This document shows positions 15,908 through 22,737 of a stretch of 25,167 bases of DNA, piece by piece. The notes under the pieces are model-generated. The model was not told the origin of the DNA. It ran no database searches and worked only from the letters and a program-made list of their open reading frames with translations. A program made the position numbers and the translations under genes. Each line of letters begins with the position of its first letter. The stretch's first letter is position 1. The stretch comes from Actinomycetes bacterium (GTDB taxonomy: Bacteria; Actinomycetota; Coriobacteriia; Coriobacteriales; JAEZZM01). Where the stretch lies: assembly GCA_023418575.1 (NCBI GenBank), contig JAEZZM010000029.1:1-25167 (forward strand), given 5' to 3'.

Positions 15908-16915
15908 ATGGCCTATGATAGATCAAGTACCGCTGAGCTTTGCCTCAAGACAGACGGAGGCTCTAGAGGTAACCCAGGAATTGCTGGTATAGGTTTTAGC
16001 ATTTTTCCTTTAACTTCATATGAAGATGGTGCCAAGTCTTCAGCAGAAGCGTTGGATAATGAGCTTATGTACGGTGCTTATTATCTTGGTGAATGCACCA
16101 ACAATGTGGCTGAATATAAGGCTCTTATATGGGGTCTACATAATGCCCTAAGCCTTGAGCCAAAAACTCTAGTCGTTTGTGCTGACTCAGAACTTATCGT
16201 CAAACAAATCAATGGCATCTATCAAGTTAAAGATGAAAAGCTCAAGGCTTTACATCAGGAAGCGCTGCGCATAATTAAGCGTTTTGCTTCAATAACAATT
16301 AAGCATATCTATCGCGAAGAAAATAAACGCGCGGATGAGCTCGCAAATTTGGCAATGGATGAACAAGGAGCTTCTGGTAACTATGTTTTTGATTTGGATG
16401 GCATGCCTCTTAATTTAAAGGGCCGTCTTCGTCCTAGTTCAAACACGCAGCACTCCACTTCAGACCAAGATAGCCTCTTTGATGTAAATTCAGACGCAAG
16501 TACCAGCAATACGCTTCCCAATAGGGCTATTTCTCCCATTAAAGGTGTTTTTAGGCTTACGATAAAATCACATTTTGATGCAGCGCACGCCCTGCTCGAT
16601 TATCCAGGAGAGTGCAGAAAGCTCCATGGGCACACCTGGGATATTGAGTGCACTATCAAGGGTAACAAACTTGATGAAGTTGGCATTTTATATGACTTTA
16701 AGGCTTTAAAAGCAGACCTTAATAAAATTCTTGACCGCTTTGATCATGGTTTTATGAATGATGTTGCCCCTTTTGATCAGATAAACTCTACTGCTGAAAA
16801 CCTTTCATGCTATCTTTTTCATGAGCTTGAGGGATGTTTGCCCGAGCACATACAGTTAGAAGAGGTGGTAGTTTGGGAATCACCTGTAGCAAAAACAAGC
16901 TATAGGCTTTCTTAA
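15908..16915 (+). CDS. RNase HI - QueD (6-carboxytetrahydropterin synthase) fusion
   Basis: Two complete catalytic domains lie in one 335-residue frame. Residues about 9-150 are a type I RNase H, which cuts RNA in RNA-DNA hybrids. Its metal-binding set is Asp16 (TDGGSRGNPG), Glu69 (NNVAEYKAL), Asp93 (CADSELIVKQ) and Asp143 (RADELANLA). Residues about 155-212 are a Ser/Asp/Asn-rich linker. Residues about 213-335 are a 6-pyruvoyl-tetrahydropterin synthase-like domain. Zinc ligands are His227 (FDAAHAL), His240 and His242 (LHGHTW); Cys236 is the catalytic cysteine (GECRKLHGH), with His280 (FDHGF) and Glu324 (WESP). The GEC-LHGH spacing fits QueD of queuosine synthesis. I see no internal start or frameshift at the junction. 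In mycobacteria the equivalent gene pairs RNase HI with CobC, so the partner differs here. Confidence 0.88.
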   Translation: MAYDRSSTAELCLKTDGGSRGNPGIAGIGFSIFPLTSYEDGAKSSAEALDNELMYGAYYLGECTNNVAEYKALIWGLHNALSLEPKTLVVCADSELIVKQINGIYQVKDEKLKALHQEALRIIKRFASITIKHIYREENKRADELANLAMDEQGASGNYVFDLDGMPLNLKGRLRPSSNTQHSTSDQDSLFDVNSDASTSNTLPNRAISPIKGVFRLTIKSHFDAAHALLDYPGECRKLHGHTWDIECTIKGNKLDEVGILYDFKALKADLNKILDRFDHGFMNDVAPFDQINSTAENLSCYLFHELEGCLPEHIQLEEVVVWESPVAKTSYRLS

Positions 16916-16952
16916 AGACCTCAGGATCTAAGCTTAAGGAGATGAGTCTTGC

Positions 16953-18281
16953 GTGGCAAAGAACCTACTGTTAGGAGTGTGCGGCGGCATAGCTGCATAC
17001 AAGTCCTGTGAACTGCTTCGTCTCTTTCAAAAAGAGGGCTTTGACTTACAGGTACTTATGACTAAAAACGCAACTGAGTTTATTGGTCCTGAAAGTTTTA
17101 GAGCCCTTAGCCACAAAGCAGTTGCCCTTGAGCAATTTGGACAAGAGCTCAGTGAGCCCATAGCGCATATCAAGCTTGCTGATGAACATGACTTCTTTAT
17201 TATTGCTCCAGCTACAGCTAACTGTTTAGCAAAGCTTGCCTCAGGCATTGCCAATGATCTTTTGACAAGTACCGCTCTTGCTTTTGATCCCAAGCATATT
17301 ATTATTGCTCCGGCGATGAATGTTCATATGTATACTCATCCAGCTACTCAGGCTAATATCATGCGTCTTAAAAGCTGGGGAGTCTGTGTTATAGAGCCCG
17401 AGAGTGGAACTCTGGCCTGCGGATATGAGGGTGTAGGCAAGCTTGCTTCCCTAGAGAGGATAGTGCGCACTAGTCTTGCTCATATGGACAGCGTGCAAAG
17501 AGACAATTGCGCTTGTAATGTAAGTCACCAAGAGAAATCTCTTAACTTTTCCGATAAAAGCTTAGCTGGCCTGCATCTACTTATCACTGTGGGTCCTACC
17601 CATGAAGCTATAGATCCTGTGCGCTATATTACTAATAAATCAAGCGGAAAAATGGGTTGCGCCTTGGCCTTAGCTGCCCTGCAGTCTGGGGCTAGTTTAG
17701 ATCTTATCTGCGGTCCCATAGATAAGAATCTTTTAAGACCTCTAGAGGCTTATACTGATAGACTACGCATTATCAATGTGGTAAGTGCTAGAGAGATGCA
17801 TAGGGCTGTTTTTGATGCACTGGAAGAGCATTCAGCTGAAATCTGTATATGCACAGCGGCGGTTGCTGACTTTAGACCTGAATTGATCGCCTCACAAAAG
17901 ATTAAGAAAGATAAGCTTTCAGGAGAGCAACAGTATCAACTAAAGCTCGTTGAAAATCCTGATATACTTGCAAGCTTAGTTGAGCATACCAAGAGTCAAG
18001 ATAAGCAGGCGCTTATTGTGGGCTTTGCTGCAGAGACGGATCATATCAAAGAACATGCTTATGCAAAGATAGCTAAAAAAGGCTGTGACCTTTTGATAGC
18101 AAATGATGTCTCAGATCCAAAACAGGGTTTTTCAAGCGATAATAACGCCGCCTTTATACTAGAGCGTAAAAGCAATGGTGAAATTATTGAAGGTCCCACA
18201 TTCAAGTTGATGTCTAAGCAAGCCTTGGCACAAAACTTAATAGCGTATTGTGCGCAGCGTATTGCGCAGAGGGATCTATAA
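16953..18281 (+). CDS. coaBC: Bifunctional phosphopantothenoylcysteine decarboxylase / phosphopantothenate-cysteine ligase
   Basis: CoaBC performs two coenzyme A steps: ligation of cysteine to 4'-phosphopantothenate (CoaB half) and decarboxylation to phosphopantetheine (CoaC half, FMN-dependent). The 442-residue protein starts with the flavoprotein motif GVCGGIAAYKSCELL. It has the catalytic His72 (PIAHIKLAD), PAMNVHMY (120-127) and Cys156 in ACGYEGVGKLA. The CoaB half begins near residue 205, with VGPTHEAIDPVRYITNKSSGKMG, CTAAVADFRP and NDVSDPKQGF. There is an extra spacer of about 30 residues between the halves. The start is GTG at 16953, 11 bases after AAGGAG; nearby ATG and TTG triplets are out of frame. 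It is the last + strand gene before the convergent tRNA gene. Confidence 0.95.
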   Translation: MAKNLLLGVCGGIAAYKSCELLRLFQKEGFDLQVLMTKNATEFIGPESFRALSHKAVALEQFGQELSEPIAHIKLADEHDFFIIAPATANCLAKLASGIANDLLTSTALAFDPKHIIIAPAMNVHMYTHPATQANIMRLKSWGVCVIEPESGTLACGYEGVGKLASLERIVRTSLAHMDSVQRDNCACNVSHQEKSLNFSDKSLAGLHLLITVGPTHEAIDPVRYITNKSSGKMGCALALAALQSGASLDLICGPIDKNLLRPLEAYTDRLRIINVVSAREMHRAVFDALEEHSAEICICTAAVADFRPELIASQKIKKDKLSGEQQYQLKLVENPDILASLVEHTKSQDKQALIVGFAAETDHIKEHAYAKIAKKGCDLLIANDVSDPKQGFSSDNNAAFILERKSNGEIIEGPTFKLMSKQALAQNLIAYCAQRIAQRDL

Positions 18282-18304
18282 TTCGCCGCCACAAGCGTAA
18301 AGAA

Positions 18305-18335
18305 GCAAAAAAGGCTAGGTGAAATACCTAGCCTT
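18305..18335 (-). terminator. Rho-independent terminator of the tRNA-Pro gene
   Basis: On the minus strand a perfect 10-bp stem, AAGGCTAGGT pairing with ACCTAGCCTT around a 5-base loop (18311-18335), is followed by a run of six T. It begins 11 bases after the tRNA 3' end. On the + strand the same stem, which follows coaBC, is succeeded only by TTAAGTG. It would be a weaker terminator in that direction. Confidence 0.9.
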
Positions 18336-18345
18336 AAGTGTTAAC

Positions 18346-18422
18346 TGGTCGGATGGACAGGATTTGAACCTGCGACCCCTTGACCCCCAGTCAAGTGCTC
18401 TACCAAGCTGAGCCACCACCCG
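18346..18422 (-). tRNA. tRNA-Pro (anticodon GGG)
   Basis: The minus strand folds into a full 77-base cloverleaf including an encoded 3' CCA. The acceptor stem CGGGTGG pairs with CCATCCG (one G-U), followed by A73 and CCA. The D arm is GCTC-AGCTTGGTA-GAGC. The anticodon stem CTTGA/TCAAG holds the loop CTGGGGG with anticodon GGG. The T arm is GCAGG-TTCAAAT-CCTGT. The anticodon reads CCC and CCU proline codons. A promoter lies directly upstream and a strong terminator directly downstream, so it is a single-gene transcription unit, convergent to coaBC. Confidence 0.97.
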
Positions 18423-18436
18423 TAAACAACTCTTGA

Positions 18437-18465
18437 ATTATAACAAGTAAAAAATTTGGATGCAA
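18437..18465 (-). promoter_or_regulatory. Sigma-70-type promoter of the tRNA-Pro gene
   Basis: On the minus strand, TTGCAT (18460-18465) and a perfect TATAAT (18437-18442) are separated by 17 bases. Transcription would start near 18430, a few bases before the mature tRNA 5' end. The spacing, the perfect -10 box and the position make this a strong call. Confidence 0.85.
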
Positions 18466-18469
18466 GATC

Positions 18470-18497
18470 TTGATTAAGAATTTTCTACAGCTATACT
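18470..18497 (+). promoter_or_regulatory. Probable sigma-70-type promoter of the DUF3100-like gene
   Basis: TTGATT (18470-18475) and TATACT (18492-18497) are separated by 16 bases. The -35 box lies only four bases from the -35 box of the divergent tRNA promoter. The predicted start, near 18504, coincides with the left arm of the leader inverted repeat. Confidence 0.55.
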
Positions 18498-18505
18498 TAC
18501 TCCAT

Positions 18506-18580
18506 AACCCATTTTATAGATTTTAGTTTATTTTGCTTTAGTCTTTCTAAAGCCTAGTCTTCTTTACCTAAAAATGGGTT
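18506..18580 (+). promoter_or_regulatory. Nested inverted repeats in the leader of the DUF3100-like gene
   Basis: AACCCATTTT (18506-18515) is repeated in exact inverse as AAAATGGGTT (18571-18580). The RNA stem can extend by UAG/CUA past a one-base bulge. Inside the loop a second perfect hairpin, GCTTTAG-TCTTT-CTAAAGC (18535-18553), is present. A seven-codon frame (MGCSIKK, 18574-18597) starts within the right arm and ends just before the ribosome binding site, but has no good binding site of its own. This could be a paired repressor operator or an RNA control element; no known riboswitch class is recognised. Confidence 0.5.
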
Positions 18581-18614
18581 GTTCTATCAAAAAATAGGAA
18601 AGGAGAGTAAGCTT

Positions 18615-19874
18615 ATGGCTGCAGTACAGTGTTTGTGCATATGCCTCGCTGCTTTGTACGTAGGAGAATTGGTGACCTTGGTATCCAAGGCACGAATTCC
18701 GTCAGTGTTTGTAACAGCTTTGTTATTTATGATTGGCTTTTGGACCATTATTCCAAAAGACCTAGTATCTCAGGCAGGCGTAACTCCATCACTAGCTTCT
18801 GTAGCTATTGCTTTATGCTTACTTAACCTTGGTTCCACCTTTTCATTGAAAGATCTTGCAGCTCAGTGGCGCGCAGCTCTTATCACCATCTTGGGCATGG
18901 CTGCAGCAACAGCAGGTATTATGTTTATAGGAGCGCTATTTCTTGAGAAAAATATGCTCATTGTTGGTGTGCCATCGTTTCTTGGAACGGTAGTTGCAGC
19001 CCTTATCATGCAGGCTGCAGCAGAAGCTCAAAATATGGCTAACCTTGGTGTTTTTGCCATCGTGGTCTTTGTTTTGCAGGGTTTTGTTGGATACCCCTTA
19101 TTAAGTCTAATGATAAGAAAAGAATCTAGGCGACTCTTATCCTCAGGCGAGCTTGAAACTCAAAATTTGGCTGCTGCAGCAGAAATTGCAGAGAAAAAAG
19201 TAGGAAGGAAGAAACTAAGGTTTGGTAGAGGCGGTCTTGGAGACTTGGGTAGAAATACTTCGATAGATTCAAGCTCAAAACAACCAAGAAGCTTGCTTAA
19301 ACAGGCCTTTTCTACCACCTATGCTCGTTACTTCAAGCTTTTGATTGTTGGATCTTTGGCATATGCTTCTGCAACACTAACAGGCATGCTGGGTTTTGAA
19401 ATCAATGCTTTTGTGCTCTGCTTGGTATATGGCGTTTTAGCGCGTACCTTAGGCTTTTTTGAAAATAATGAGTTAGAGCTTGCTGGTGGTCAGGGTCTTG
19501 CTATCACCTTTGTTATGGTTTACATCTTTGATGGTCTCTCAAAGGCAGCTCCAGATGTTGTCTTAAGTCAAATTGTGCCCTTTATTATAGTGGCCTGCTG
19601 TGGACTATTTGCTATGTTGCTTGCATGCGTTCTTATCGCCAAAGCTTTAAAAGTAAGCTGGTATTTTGCACTTGGATGTGCTGTCAACTGCCTCATCGGT
19701 TATCCTGGTAATTATACCATCGTTAAAGAGATAACCCAGATAGTTGCTGATAGTCCAGAAAAGCAACAGGCTCTTGAGCACAAACTTTTGCCGCCCACCC
19801 TGGTATCTGGCTTTATTTCTGTATCTACTGGTTCTGTAATTGTTGCTGGCATATTTGCCCAGTTGCTTCACTAA
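18615..19874 (+). CDS. Multi-pass membrane protein, DUF3100-like, probable transporter
   Basis: The 419-residue product is very hydrophobic, with about 11-12 predicted membrane segments. It has two hydrophobic halves separated by a basic cytoplasmic-type loop at about 165-230 (RKESRRLL to KQAFSTTYARYF). Noticeable motifs are VPSFLGTVVAAL in the first half and the Gly/Pro-rich LIGYPGNYTIVKEIT near the C-terminus, a re-entrant-like pattern seen in secondary transporters. I associate it with the DUF3100 family, from memory only. I chose the ATG at 18615 because AAAGGAG lies nine bases upstream; the frame is open to a TTG at 18579, inside the leader stem. The M20 amidohydrolase gene 12 bp downstream suggests that this protein imports the amide or peptide which that enzyme hydrolyses. 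That link is an inference. Confidence 0.7.
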   Translation: MAAVQCLCICLAALYVGELVTLVSKARIPSVFVTALLFMIGFWTIIPKDLVSQAGVTPSLASVAIALCLLNLGSTFSLKDLAAQWRAALITILGMAAATAGIMFIGALFLEKNMLIVGVPSFLGTVVAALIMQAAAEAQNMANLGVFAIVVFVLQGFVGYPLLSLMIRKESRRLLSSGELETQNLAAAAEIAEKKVGRKKLRFGRGGLGDLGRNTSIDSSSKQPRSLLKQAFSTTYARYFKLLIVGSLAYASATLTGMLGFEINAFVLCLVYGVLARTLGFFENNELELAGGQGLAITFVMVYIFDGLSKAAPDVVLSQIVPFIIVACCGLFAMLLACVLIAKALKVSWYFALGCAVNCLIGYPGNYTIVKEITQIVADSPEKQQALEHKLLPPTLVSGFISVSTGSVIVAGIFAQLLH

Positions 19875-19886
19875 AAGGAGTGCTAA

Positions 19887-21107
19887 ATGAGATTTGATCA
19901 GCTAAATCAAGATGAACAGGCTCTTGCTCAGGCCTGTCTTGCAGCGGAGCAGGACATTATTACATTAAGAAGAGAACTTCATGCTCATCCTGAGCTTTCA
20001 TTTCAAGAGTTTGAGACTACTAAAAAGCTCGCAAAACTGCTTCAAGACTTGGGTTTAGAGGTATGTTTGTATGAGCCTACAGGTCTAAGTGCAGATCTTT
20101 GTGGAACAGCAGAAGGGGCAGAGGATGGAGCTTGCATCCTTTTGCGTGCAGATATGGATGCCCTTGAGGTTTGTGAGGCAACGGGCTTAGAATACAGCTC
20201 CAAACATGAGGGTCTTATGCATGCCTGCGGTCATGATACTCATGTTGCTATGCTCTATGGTGCGATAAAAGCCTTGGTAGAGCATAAGGACAAATTAAAG
20301 GGTCGTGTGCGCTTTGTATTTCAGCCTGCAGAAGAAATTGCTAGGGGAGCACTTAAGCTCATTGAGCAGGGTGTAATGGAGGGTGTTGATGCCTGCTATG
20401 GTTCGCATATTTTTGCAAGCCAGAAAAAGGGGAGCTTTGATGTAAAAGCCGGACCTCGTTATGCTGCAGCAGACTATTGTGACATTTATTTTACGGGTTT
20501 TGCTAGTCACGGAGCTCAACCACATTTGGGTATTGATTGTGCCGTTATGCTTGCTCACTTTGTTAGCAACATTCAGGCAGTAGTATCTAGAAGAATAGAC
20601 CCTCAGCATCCTGCAGTTTTAACAGTGGGAAAAATGCTGTCGGGTACCCGTTTTAATATTGTTCCTGGTAGTGCAGAATGTAGCTTAACAGTGCGAAGCT
20701 TTTATCCAGAAGATAGAGAACTTATAAAGAGTTCCATTGAAGACTATGCACAGCATATAGCCGCTATGGAAGGCGGAACTGCAAGGATAGATTATACTTA
20801 TGGCACACAAATTGTAAAAAATCATGAAGATATGACAGCTGGAGTTCAAAGACTCATTGCTAAACTTGCTGGAAAGGAAGCTCTTTTAGATCTTGACGCA
20901 ACGCTTGGCGGAGAAGACTTTGGTGCTTACTCAGACATGGTTCCTGGGTGTTTTGTAAATTTGGGCGGAGGTTTTGAAGACAGCTCCTTAAACTATCCCA
21001 ACCATAATGAAAAGTTCACAATTGATGAATCTTCTTTGGTGGGAGGTTCTATATTATATAGTCTAGTTGCCTATGAATATCTCTCTGGTATGCTAATGAG
21101 GGACTAA
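19887..21107 (+). CDS. M20 family amidohydrolase (IAA-amino acid hydrolase type)
   Basis: M20D enzymes are cytosolic dimetal hydrolases acting on N-acyl amino acids, N-acetyl-diaminopimelate or related amides. The 406-residue product has the family start LRRELHAHPELSFQE (28-42) and RADMDAL (87-93). Metal ligands are in HACGHDTH (Cys114, His116), QPAEE (146-150) and GSHIF (His174). The lid domain has FTGFASHGAQPHLGID, and the C-terminal GGEDFGAY and HNEKF supply the last ligands. The ATG follows AAGGAG with good spacing, 12 bp after the DUF3100-like stop, so the two genes are almost certainly co-transcribed. The substrate cannot be read from sequence. No signal peptide is present. Confidence 0.92.
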   Translation: MRFDQLNQDEQALAQACLAAEQDIITLRRELHAHPELSFQEFETTKKLAKLLQDLGLEVCLYEPTGLSADLCGTAEGAEDGACILLRADMDALEVCEATGLEYSSKHEGLMHACGHDTHVAMLYGAIKALVEHKDKLKGRVRFVFQPAEEIARGALKLIEQGVMEGVDACYGSHIFASQKKGSFDVKAGPRYAAADYCDIYFTGFASHGAQPHLGIDCAVMLAHFVSNIQAVVSRRIDPQHPAVLTVGKMLSGTRFNIVPGSAECSLTVRSFYPEDRELIKSSIEDYAQHIAAMEGGTARIDYTYGTQIVKNHEDMTAGVQRLIAKLAGKEALLDLDATLGGEDFGAYSDMVPGCFVNLGGGFEDSSLNYPNHNEKFTIDESSLVGGSILYSLVAYEYLSGMLMRD

Positions 21108-21131
21108 GTTCATTAAACACCTATGTCTATA

Positions 21132-21159
21132 AAAGGCTTTATGTTTTTAGCCTTTCTTG
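21132..21159 (+). terminator. Possible weak terminator after the M20 gene
   Basis: AAAGGCT (21132-21138) pairs with AGCCTTT (21149-21155) around a 10-base loop, followed by CTTG rather than a T-run. The stem is short, so termination is uncertain. The remaining part of the 82-bp gap carries TATAAG at 21160-21165, a possible -10 box without a good -35 box, and the GGGAGG ribosome binding site of the next gene. Confidence 0.4.
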
Positions 21160-21189
21160 TATAAGACGCACTAAGGGAGGTCAGCCGGA

Positions 21190-22737
21190 ATGCTTAGTAT
21201 ATCAAGGCTATTTAAGCCTGTTTATACAATAAGCATTCTGGCTGCTCTTGTTTTTTCTATCCTTAGTGAATCATTTTATATTGAGGCCTTTTTTAAGCCT
21301 TTTATTGCTGCCTGTCTTATTTTCCATCTTGTTTTAGTAGTGTATAGACTTTTCTTTTTAAGAGAGATTACCGAGGACTTATGTTCTTATAAGCTTTATA
21401 GGCTGTTGCTTGCGCTCTTTAGTCTAAGTATGTTGATAAGTTCTTGTTTGCATCTTCAAACACAGCAGACCTTAGATAATATCTATCTAAGCTGCATTAA
21501 TCTTAGTCTTGTAAGCTTGGGCTCATGCTTTAATCAACAAGACTGCAGGTTCTCAAATAAGAGTGCCTGTTATTGGATCTTTTGGACTTTGCAAATCTGC
21601 TTTTGTTTGATAGCGCTCATAAGCCTGGCACTTCTTGTAAGTAAAATAAGCGCTGTTATTGTTGATGGAGATCATATTGCCTTTAAATTGGGTCTTCTTG
21701 GAGGGCGACTGTGGGGGCCTATGAATCCCAATATAAGCTCTATTTGTGCTTTACTGAGCATGATTGCAGCTGCAGTGATTCTATTGCTAGATTCAAAGCA
21801 TAAACTTTGCTTAGCTAAGCCTGCAAAAGTTTTTTTGTACTTTCAGTTAGTTTTACAGGTACTCATGTTTCTCTTAATGCAAAGTAGAGGATCTTTATTA
21901 TTTGCTTTAGGCTTTATTCTTGTGATTTTATTTGTATATAAGCCAGGATCTGCTGCTAAGGGAGCTTATGCATCTAGCTTAAAAGCTACAGTTGTGCGCA
22001 TGACTATAGCTGCCCTTAGCATGGCTGCACTCTTTTTTGCAAGCTATTCATTTAACCAAGCTTTTTCCGTGTATGCCCAAGATATGCAGGCAAAAAAGCT
22101 CATAGTTTTAGATCAATGGAGGCCCAAGGCTTTTAAAACGCAAGAGGCTATTGATGCTTATGATCCTTCACTTGAACATGTAGCACCGCTTGCTAGTGAT
22201 CCTAATGAGGAGATATATAAAAGACAAGATAAAAAAGTAAATAAAGAGTTAAGAGAAGAACTAATATATCAACAGAGTGAAGACTATGAAAATAGGCTCG
22301 AGGAATTTGATAGTAACGGAAGGTTTCAACTTTGGAAACAAGCCGTTCCCATGATAGCGCAGCGCCCCTTTTTTGGCTGGGGTCCCAAATCACTTGAGCT
22401 GGGATACTCAAATTATTTTAATAGCTTTCAAATTGAGCACTCCCTCTTGGGAGGTTCATTTCATAATCAATATTTAAGTGCTCTAGCTAGCTATGGCATG
22501 GTGGGCAGCATAGTCTTAATTGCTTTTATAGTAGGAGCATTTTGTGCCCTTGCCTCAAGAACTACCTGCTACAATTTCTTGTTTGCTGTGCTTGCGGCTT
22601 GCTTAGGGGGCTTTTTGGCCCATGCAATGGTTGAGAGTCTTTTGGTATCAAGAATGAATTGCCTTGCTCTTATCTTTTGGATAATGCTTTCAGTGCTTTG
22701 GCTCCATAGCGCAGGCAAATTTCAAGATAGGACTTAA
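21190..22737 (+). CDS. O-antigen ligase / Wzy-like polysaccharide membrane protein
   Basis: The 515-residue membrane protein has about ten hydrophobic segments and one large non-membrane loop at about residues 288-440. The loop and the following segment contain the O-antigen ligase (Wzy_C) pattern: RPFFGWGPKSLEL around residue 392, then GGSFHNQYLSALASYGMVG around residues 420-440. Members ligate or polymerise lipid-linked glycans on the outer face of the membrane. The start is ATG 7 bases after GGGAGG. Its last 68 bases overlap the convergent kinase-like gene. The glycan is unknown, since no glycosyltransferases lie in the window. In a monoderm it could act on a capsule, teichoic-acid-like polymer or glycoprotein glycan. 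Confidence 0.75.
   Translation: MLSISRLFKPVYTISILAALVFSILSESFYIEAFFKPFIAACLIFHLVLVVYRLFFLREITEDLCSYKLYRLLLALFSLSMLISSCLHLQTQQTLDNIYLSCINLSLVSLGSCFNQQDCRFSNKSACYWIFWTLQICFCLIALISLALLVSKISAVIVDGDHIAFKLGLLGGRLWGPMNPNISSICALLSMIAAAVILLLDSKHKLCLAKPAKVFLYFQLVLQVLMFLLMQSRGSLLFALGFILVILFVYKPGSAAKGAYASSLKATVVRMTIAALSMAALFFASYSFNQAFSVYAQDMQAKKLIVLDQWRPKAFKTQEAIDAYDPSLEHVAPLASDPNEEIYKRQDKKVNKELREELIYQQSEDYENRLEEFDSNGRFQLWKQAVPMIAQRPFFGWGPKSLELGYSNYFNSFQIEHSLLGGSFHNQYLSALASYGMVGSIVLIAFIVGAFCALASRTTCYNFLFAVLAACLGGFLAHAMVESLLVSRMNCLALIFWIMLSVLWLHSAGKFQDRT

Noticed and set aside
18305..18335. The hairpin as the terminator of coaBC on the + strand
   Set aside because: On the + strand the stem is not followed by a T-run, whereas on the minus strand it has six T and sits just after the tRNA, so it is assigned to the tRNA gene.
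18574..18597. Seven-codon frame (MGCSIKK) as a real leader peptide gene
   Set aside because: There is no ribosome binding site and no run of regulatory codons; it is kept only as part of the leader description.
18579..18614. Upstream TTG start adding 12 residues to the DUF3100-like protein
   Set aside because: The TTG lies inside the leader stem without a ribosome binding site, while the ATG at 18615 has AAAGGAG at good spacing and begins directly with a membrane segment.
20295..20609. 104-codon open frame on the minus strand inside the M20 gene
   Set aside because: It is antisense to conserved M20 motifs, with no ribosome binding site or family resemblance.
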